Assembly: GCA_027596075.1 (NCBI GenBank)
Contig: JADGJC010000033.1
Span: forward strand, 151,477 to 215,476
From: Rhizophlyctis rosea
Lineage: Eukaryota > Chytridiomycota > Chytridiomycetes > Rhizophlyctidales > Rhizophlyctidaceae
DNA: 64,000 nt
Direction: 5' to 3'
The notes beneath the pieces were generated by a model. It was not told the origin of the DNA. It searched no databases and saw only the letters and a list, made by a program, of their open reading frames with translations. Position numbers and translations under genes: made by a program. Shown here in pieces: positions 58,982-64,000 of this stretch (within the stretch, counting starts at the first letter, position 1; each line of letters begins with the position of its first letter).

Positions 58982-59593
58982 GTTGAGGGCCTTTGTGAGG
59001 GGGGATGTCTTGTTGGAAAAACCGCAACTCGTAAAAAGCGCACAGTGACATGTTAGTTTTGCATGCATTGGAATTTCTTCTGCCCAGGCATGGAGAAACG
59101 ATAAGAGTGTCGTCTCTTTGTAAATGATAAGCAACCACTGTATTTAGCGGTTTTTGATCTGCCGCATGGAAGACAGGCAGCAACAAAGCAAATTCCAAAT
59201 TCCGATGCAGGAATTTTGTTTGTGCAAACATCCCTAACGGGAGTGGCGACCTGCATTAGGACCCTGATGCCCGCTCACGTGACTTGTTCACTCGACTCAG
59301 GCTGGAATGTACATTCTGGTTATGTGGCTTGTTCATAGTGGTCATGATTCAGTGATCGCCAATAATTTGTATCGGCTGGGATAGCGGAGTGGTTATGCGT
59401 CGGAAAGAACATCCAGTGGGTGCGATGTTCGAGTACGACAAGTGGCGCCTGCTGTTCCGTAAGTCCGATTTTTTTTTTGCTTTTTTTTTGAGCTCACATC
59501 TTCATTGTCTGCGACCGGGAGAGAAGTTGGAGGTCCACCTTCAAGTTGGCACACTTCCTTCACATGATCCCAAATAGACATGTTGTTCTATTT
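58982..59593. other. Convergent 3' intergenic region, tRNA-like fragment
   Basis: About 610 nt between the BCAS3 stop (+) and the esterase stop (-). It contains a stretch near 59380-59450 that resembles parts of a tRNA but cannot fold as one (see rejected items), and two T-runs near 59470-59490. Confidence 0.5.
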
Positions 59594-61747
59594 CTACATC
59601 TCCGAATCACTCTCCTCCTTCGCAACATTCGGATTAACTTGTATAGCCAACTGGTCCAACTCATCCTTCACTTTTGCCTCCTGGTTTATGACAAACATCG
59701 GCGCCAAGAAATGCGACAACCCCCTACTCGGCACCGGTCTTCCCCTCTTCTTCGTCCCCTCCCACTGCCCTCTCTCCTTCAAAATCTCCCACGCCTCATC
59801 CACGATCCGCATCGGGTTATGTACCGGCAACACCGCCCATGCGCCATGCCGGTCCGGTTTCGCTATTCGTACCACCCGATCCGTCGGCCATGCCAGGGAG
59901 ATTTTCTCACTATCTGGTGTAGGTGGAGGTGGTGGTGTTGTTCCGATTGTTCCATTGACACCCACCACTTGTGTTTGATACACCTCCCCATTCAGCACCG
60001 ACCTAGGCGACACGGGCGAATCCGGCAACTCCCCCCACCCATCCACCCCATCCCCTCCGTGAATATTCCGCACAACCCACTCTCCCGCCCTCCTCAGCGC
60101 AACCTTCGAAATCTCCTCTACTCCCGCCCACATCTGAAACACATGGACCATATCTTGATACATCTCCAACTGAATCCGACTATCCCGCATGATGTTACAC
60201 GTAAAAGTTATACTCTCGTCACGGAGTTTTTCGGCGTCGCCGCATTGGATGAGGGTGGGTGGGAGGGGGCGAGAGGGGTTTTCTTGGGCGAAGATGGGGG
60301 AAACGAGCGGATGTTTGAGGTCGGAATTGCGGGCGACGTAGTAGTGGGAGCGGTCGGTTGTGATGTGTTTTGGGTCGGAGGAGGCGTCGGGGAGGTAGTC
60401 TATGGTGCTACGTTGTTAGGTTATTATGTTGGCGTGATGAACGGGTGTCGCTTACCAAAAGGATTATTGAGTCGCCAGGAAGGCATGGAATGCGTCAAGT
60501 CTAGCTGAAGGTTGGATATTCCAGTTAGCGGCTTGCAACCAATCCATTGCAGACATGTGCAACTCACCCATGGCGAAAACAAACACAAACCGCCAGGCAT
60601 GGGAAATCTACAATCATCTCGTAACCATAATGCACATGATAGTGCTAGCCCTCCTCCTGCACTGTCGCCCATGAACACTATCTGTTCGGGACGATATACG
60701 GGGTCGGTCGAGCCGGGTGTTGGTGTGATTAGGGAAAGGTAGGCTGATATGACGTCATTTAGGGGAGTGGGGAAGGTATATTCTGGTGCAAGGCGGTAGT
60801 CAACGGCTAAAGATGAGTGGATGTTGAGATTTGCGGCTAAGGCATGTTGAAGATGGACTGATTGGCAAACTTACATAGAACTCTTGCTCGACAATACTTG
60901 GCCACGCGCCATGTTAGACCCCTATGTGTTTTCCGTGAACATAAGAAGTACGCGCCTGGCAGAATTATAAGCCGCCGTGCATCTTCTTTTTCCGTAAGAA
61001 CAGGGGCGTACCTCCATGGATATACAATACTACACGTTCCGGTGGTCCGCGTCCTTTCTCATTGGGATGGAAATCAATCCATTCGGCCTTCACAAGGCCT
61101 GCAGTATCGGCTGGATCCATGCCTATACACTCCACATCAGATTATGATATGCGATAGCCAACCGCATGGAAGGCTACCTTGCGGCACTACGTCCTGTCGT
61201 CGCGGAATATGCACTTTTGTTATCTTTACACCGAATGGGGTTGGCGCAGCAGCCTTTCGCGTGAGGAGCCGTGCGCGTGCTAGCGAGTCCTTGTTACGAT
61301 ACATGACACCACGTATGATGCCTAAAGCTAAATGCTATAGAGCACAAAGTAATATCAGTTTAAGTTTTTGAGTTTGCGTGTGTAGGCCCCATCCGCGTTG
61401 TGGCGACTTACGAAGCTCGTGTCCCAAGACCCCAGAGGGGGTCGCGTTGGACGATCGCGCTGATTGAATTCCATCAAGGACAAGATGCGCGGTGGTTCAC
61501 CGAAGGATGGTAGTTTATGATTGGCACTGAGGGGAGTACCTTGCGTTTTGCAGTGTTATTCTGATGGTGAAGTGGATGAGCAGAAGATGGCACGGTGCTG
61601 TAAGTACAAACCCAACGCGGCGAGTCCTGCGGACTGCGGCAAGTAAATTTCCCATTCCAACGCCCCCGAACCACCGCCAATGAGCCCCGGGACCTCGTAG
61701 GGCTCAAACTCATAAGGCATCACATGTGGTGGCTTAGATGCAAGCAT
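59594..61747 (-). CDS. HSL-like alpha/beta hydrolase (esterase/lipase)
   Basis: Eight minus-strand exons (61612-61747, 61412-61539, 61178-61334, 61012-61122, 60875-60955, 60568-60806, 60456-60504, 59594-60399) join to 1,707 nt, or 568 residues, all in phase. The hormone-sensitive-lipase family signature is complete: VVLYIHGGAY (oxyanion hole), VDYRLAPEYTFPTPLNDV, FMGDSAGGGLALS (nucleophile Ser), SPWLDLTHSMPSW, LIQCGDAEKLRDES (acid Asp), and MVHVFQMW (His). The last 120 residues are an extra Pro- and charge-rich tail. It should hydrolyse ester substrates such as sterol or acylglycerol esters. No signal peptide. The start could lie at the internal Met about 9 residues in. Confidence 0.92.
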
Positions 61748-62077
61748 GTGACTGATACATTCACTGATGTGGCCCAGTTATGGTCTGCCCTTCCTGGGCC
61801 ATCCACGCGCATCCTGGAACATGATTGGAACATGATTGCTTTGCTCCTTTTCACACCATTTCCTAACGCATCTTCAACGATGAGTTTTCACTCTTACTTG
61901 TGTAGCTTTACTCGGTGGAAGTAGACCTCAGATAGTATTGTTTGGACACGCTCGTACGTAGTATTCCACTATCAATATTGCAGAAATATCTTCTAGTGTG
62001 TCATCTCAGGTCCCCGCATACTGTCTCGGATACCACTTGACTCTTGTCTGCATCGTCAAATACCAAAAGCAACAAAG
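61748..62077. promoter_or_regulatory. Divergent promoter, esterase / ATG3
   Basis: 330 nt between the esterase start (-) and the ATG3 start (+). No strong motif noted. Confidence 0.5.
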
Positions 62078-63187
62078 ATGGACTCCATATACAACACTCT
62101 CCACGCAACCTTCCACTCAGCACGGGAATATCTGAACCCGGTCCTCAAAAACTCAAAGTTCAAAGAAACCGGCGTTTTGACTCCTGAAGAGTTCGTTGCC
62201 GCCGGCGACTTCCTGGTTTACAAGTGTCCAACATGGGTATGGGCTGCCGGCGAACCCTCAAAGCGACGCGACTTCCTCCCAGCAGACAAGCAATACCTCG
62301 TCACCCGCAATGTTCCTTGCTCCAAACGCGTCAAATCGATGGAATATGCGGAAGACGATGCGGAGGATTTGTTGGATGATGCTGGGGACGCGTGGGTCAC
62401 GACGCATGGGTCTCACAAGCCCGCTGGGAATGAGCCGGGGGAAATCAAGGATATTGATGAGGAGGACGGGGCGGTGGAGGAGGTTACGGGTGGGGTGAAG
62501 GAGTTGTCGGTGCATCCGGCGGACGTGGCGGGTCCGGGAAAGAGTGCGGAGGAGGAGGTACCGAGTATTGATGATATACCCGATATGGACGAAGAACTGG
62601 AGCTCGTGGACGCGTCCATGGCGGAAGAGGATGATCCTGCTGCTCTTGACACATCCGCTGCCCATGATGGTTCGCATAACGAGAAGATTGAAAAGACGAG
62701 GTATGCATGGTTGAGATTCATCGCCATTTTTGGTACGCCGCAACGTACTCATATCATCCATGCAGAACATACGACATGTCCATCACTTACGACAAATACT
62801 ACCAAACACCTCGCGTCTGGCTCTTCGGCTACGACGAAAACCGCCGTCCCCTCACGTCAACCCAAATCTTTGAAGACATCTCACAAGACCATGCAAAGAA
62901 AACCGTCACCATCGAAGCCCACCCACACGAAAACGTCTCCATGGCGTCTATCCATCCGTGCAAACACGCGAACGTGATGAAGAAGATCATTGATCATTTG
63001 GTGGAGAATGGGAAGGAAGGGGAGTTGAGGGTGGATCAGTACTTGATGCTGTTTTTGAAGTTCATGAGTGCCGTATTGCCGACTATGGATTACGATTGTG
63101 AGTTGTTGTTTGTGTCGAACTTCGTTTGCGGTGATGAATGACTGATGGATCATTCTTCCAACAGACACTACATCCATGGAGGCATGA
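62078..63187 (+). CDS. ATG3: Autophagy E2-like enzyme Atg3
   Basis: Three exons (62078-62700, 62766-63097, 63165-63187) join to 978 nt, or 325 residues. Atg3 transfers Atg8 to phosphatidylethanolamine. The N-terminus ([20 protein letters not shown]) is the membrane-sensing helix plus PVLKNSKF. Then come [16 protein letters not shown] and CPTWVWAAG, a long acidic flexible region (about residues 90-205), [20 protein letters not shown], and the catalytic block [14 protein letters not shown] with the active Cys at about 273. [20 protein letters not shown] closes it. All Atg3 landmarks are present. Confidence 0.97.
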
Positions 63188-63361
63188 CCTCAATTTTGTT
63201 GACTGATGCGGCGATTTACCTTTTTTGCAGTAGCGAAATCCCATGTAACAAGTTTGCAGATACAAGTTGTAAATTTCTGATTCTGTTGATATGAAACACA
63301 AAAATAGCTGTCAAAATGAGTAAACAATGCGCGTCCGTGCCATCGAGTTGCGTGCTCCGAA

Positions 63362-64000
63362 TTAGCTCGACTTCCATGCCCCATACAGCTGTCCGAACGC
63401 CGCAATAGATCCAAAGATTCCCACCCCAACATCCGGAAACCCGCTGTTCTCCAATGACCAATGAACAGTCAACGGGAAGTACGCCGCATTGACGACGGTG
63501 TTCAACACCAACGCCTTCTTCTCCTCTGCCAAAGCCAACTTCTCAGGCTCCAACAACCCCTCATCCGCCACCCTCTTCCCCAACGCCCTCTCCCTCTTAA
63601 TCAGCAACCCATACTCCTCCCACAGCTGCGCAAAATACAGCACGACATAAGCCGCCCAAAACCGGCAACTCCAAATCCCGATTCTATCACGCGTTTTGTC
63701 GGACATGGGAATGACGTTGTGGAGGGCTAACCAGTATGCGTGTTCGAGGGGGTAGTAGGCGGCGTTGACGAGGTTTTGGAGACGGGTTAGGGTTAGGAGG
63801 CGGCGTGTGGGTGGGGGGTTTTGTTCGGTTATTAGGGCCCATTGGAAAAGGGGGAGGAGGCCGTAGTAGCGGAGGAGGATGCGGAAGTCGGAAATGGGGT
63901 TTGCGAGGTTTGAGACGCGGAGGGCTAGGGTTGATTTTGGGTCTGATTTGCGCAGGGACCAGATGATGATTTTGGAGGTGTATTGGACTGTCTGTGGGGG
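63362..64000 (-). CDS. Peroxisomal membrane protein PEX11 family (partial)
   Basis: Minus-strand gene running off the right edge; only the C-terminal part (about 212 residues) is present. The visible part has SKIIIWSLRKSDPKSTLALR, LLRYYGLLPLFQWAL, LQNLVNAAYYPLEHAYWLAL, SCRFWAAYVVLYFAQLWEEY and SIAAFGQLYGAW, matching PEX11 (PEX11-gamma-like order of helices). PEX11 proteins elongate and divide peroxisomes. Sequence at 63990-64000 resembles a splice acceptor (CCCACAG), so the visible part may be one terminal exon. The sense strand is C-rich to about 63720 and G-rich after it. Confidence 0.87.
   Translation of the reverse strand, partial: PPQTVQYTSKIIIWSLRKSDPKSTLALRVSNLANPISDFRILLRYYGLLPLFQWALITEQNPPPTRRLLTLTRLQNLVNAAYYPLEHAYWLALHNVIPMSDKTRDRIGIWSCRFWAAYVVLYFAQLWEEYGLLIKRERALGKRVADEGLLEPEKLALAEEKKALVLNTVVNAAYFPLTVHWSLENSGFPDVGVGIFGSIAAFGQLYGAWKSS

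Noticed and set aside
59380..59450. tRNA-like stretch (TAGCGGAGTGGTTATGCGTC followed by a GTTCGAGTAC box)
   Set aside because: The D-arm-like part is good, but the T-arm pair G53-C61 is missing and no 3' strand pairs with the acceptor stem. At best it is a tRNA-derived fragment.
63780..63800. Telomere-like CCTAACCCTAACC (minus strand)
   Set aside because: It lies inside the PEX11 reading frame (codons for Leu-Thr-Leu-Thr-Arg) and is only two units long.

Overview
The window is nuclear DNA of a fungus. The genes are split by many short GT-AG introns, mostly about 45-100 nt, with ordinary eukaryotic protein families and no operons. The gene set points to an early-diverging, chytrid-like fungus: a tandem coronin-7-type protein, a BCAS3 homologue, a chitin deacetylase with two CBM18 modules, a GH46-type chitosanase and a CYSTM protein. 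That lineage is inference from content only. Exon structures below were worked out by hand from splice sites, reading-frame phase and family conservation. For most genes the joined exons give an exact whole number of codons.

Layout, left to right. 0-7.2 kb: a small helical protein, RPS23 (-), proteasome alpha-2 (-), a mitochondrial-type membrane protein (+) and an SGNH hydrolase (+). 7.6-15.7 kb: a 1,092-residue protein ending in an eIF4G-type MIF4G domain (+), then an arrestin protein with three SH3 domains (-). 17.3-26.5 kb: a secreted chitosanase with Cys-rich repeats (-), an F-box/LRR protein (+), a CYSTM protein (-), and two uncharacterised proteins (-). 27.1-36.7 kb: Atg18/WIPI (-) and coronin-7 (+) share a divergent promoter, followed by a RhoGEF (+). 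38-40.6 kb: chitin deacetylase (+) facing a small secreted LysM-like protein (-). 41.7-44.3 kb: an MpaB/DUF2236-like oxygenase reading in frame into a cis-prenyltransferase (+). 44.7-49.3 kb: NTF2 (+), RRP8 (-) and TRM44 (+). 52-53.4 kb: a secreted lactonase-type beta-propeller (-). 55.3-64 kb: BCAS3 (+), an HSL-like esterase (-), ATG3 (+), and PEX11 (-), which runs off the right edge.

Themes. Three autophagy-linked genes (Atg18, BCAS3, Atg3) and a PEX11 lie within 37 kb. Chitin/chitosan remodelling is represented by the deacetylase, chitosanase and LysM-like protein. RNA biology is represented by RPS23, MIF4G, RRP8 and TRM44. The most unusual items are the apparent oxygenase/cis-prenyltransferase fusion, the arrestin-triple-SH3 protein, the MIF4G protein with an unfamiliar N-terminus, a chitosanase whose repeats fall on phase-1 exons, three GC-AG introns, an 8-nt microexon, and a repeated switch from C-rich to G-rich coding sequence inside many exons on both strands. 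No rRNA, convincing tRNA, transposon or CRISPR array was seen.
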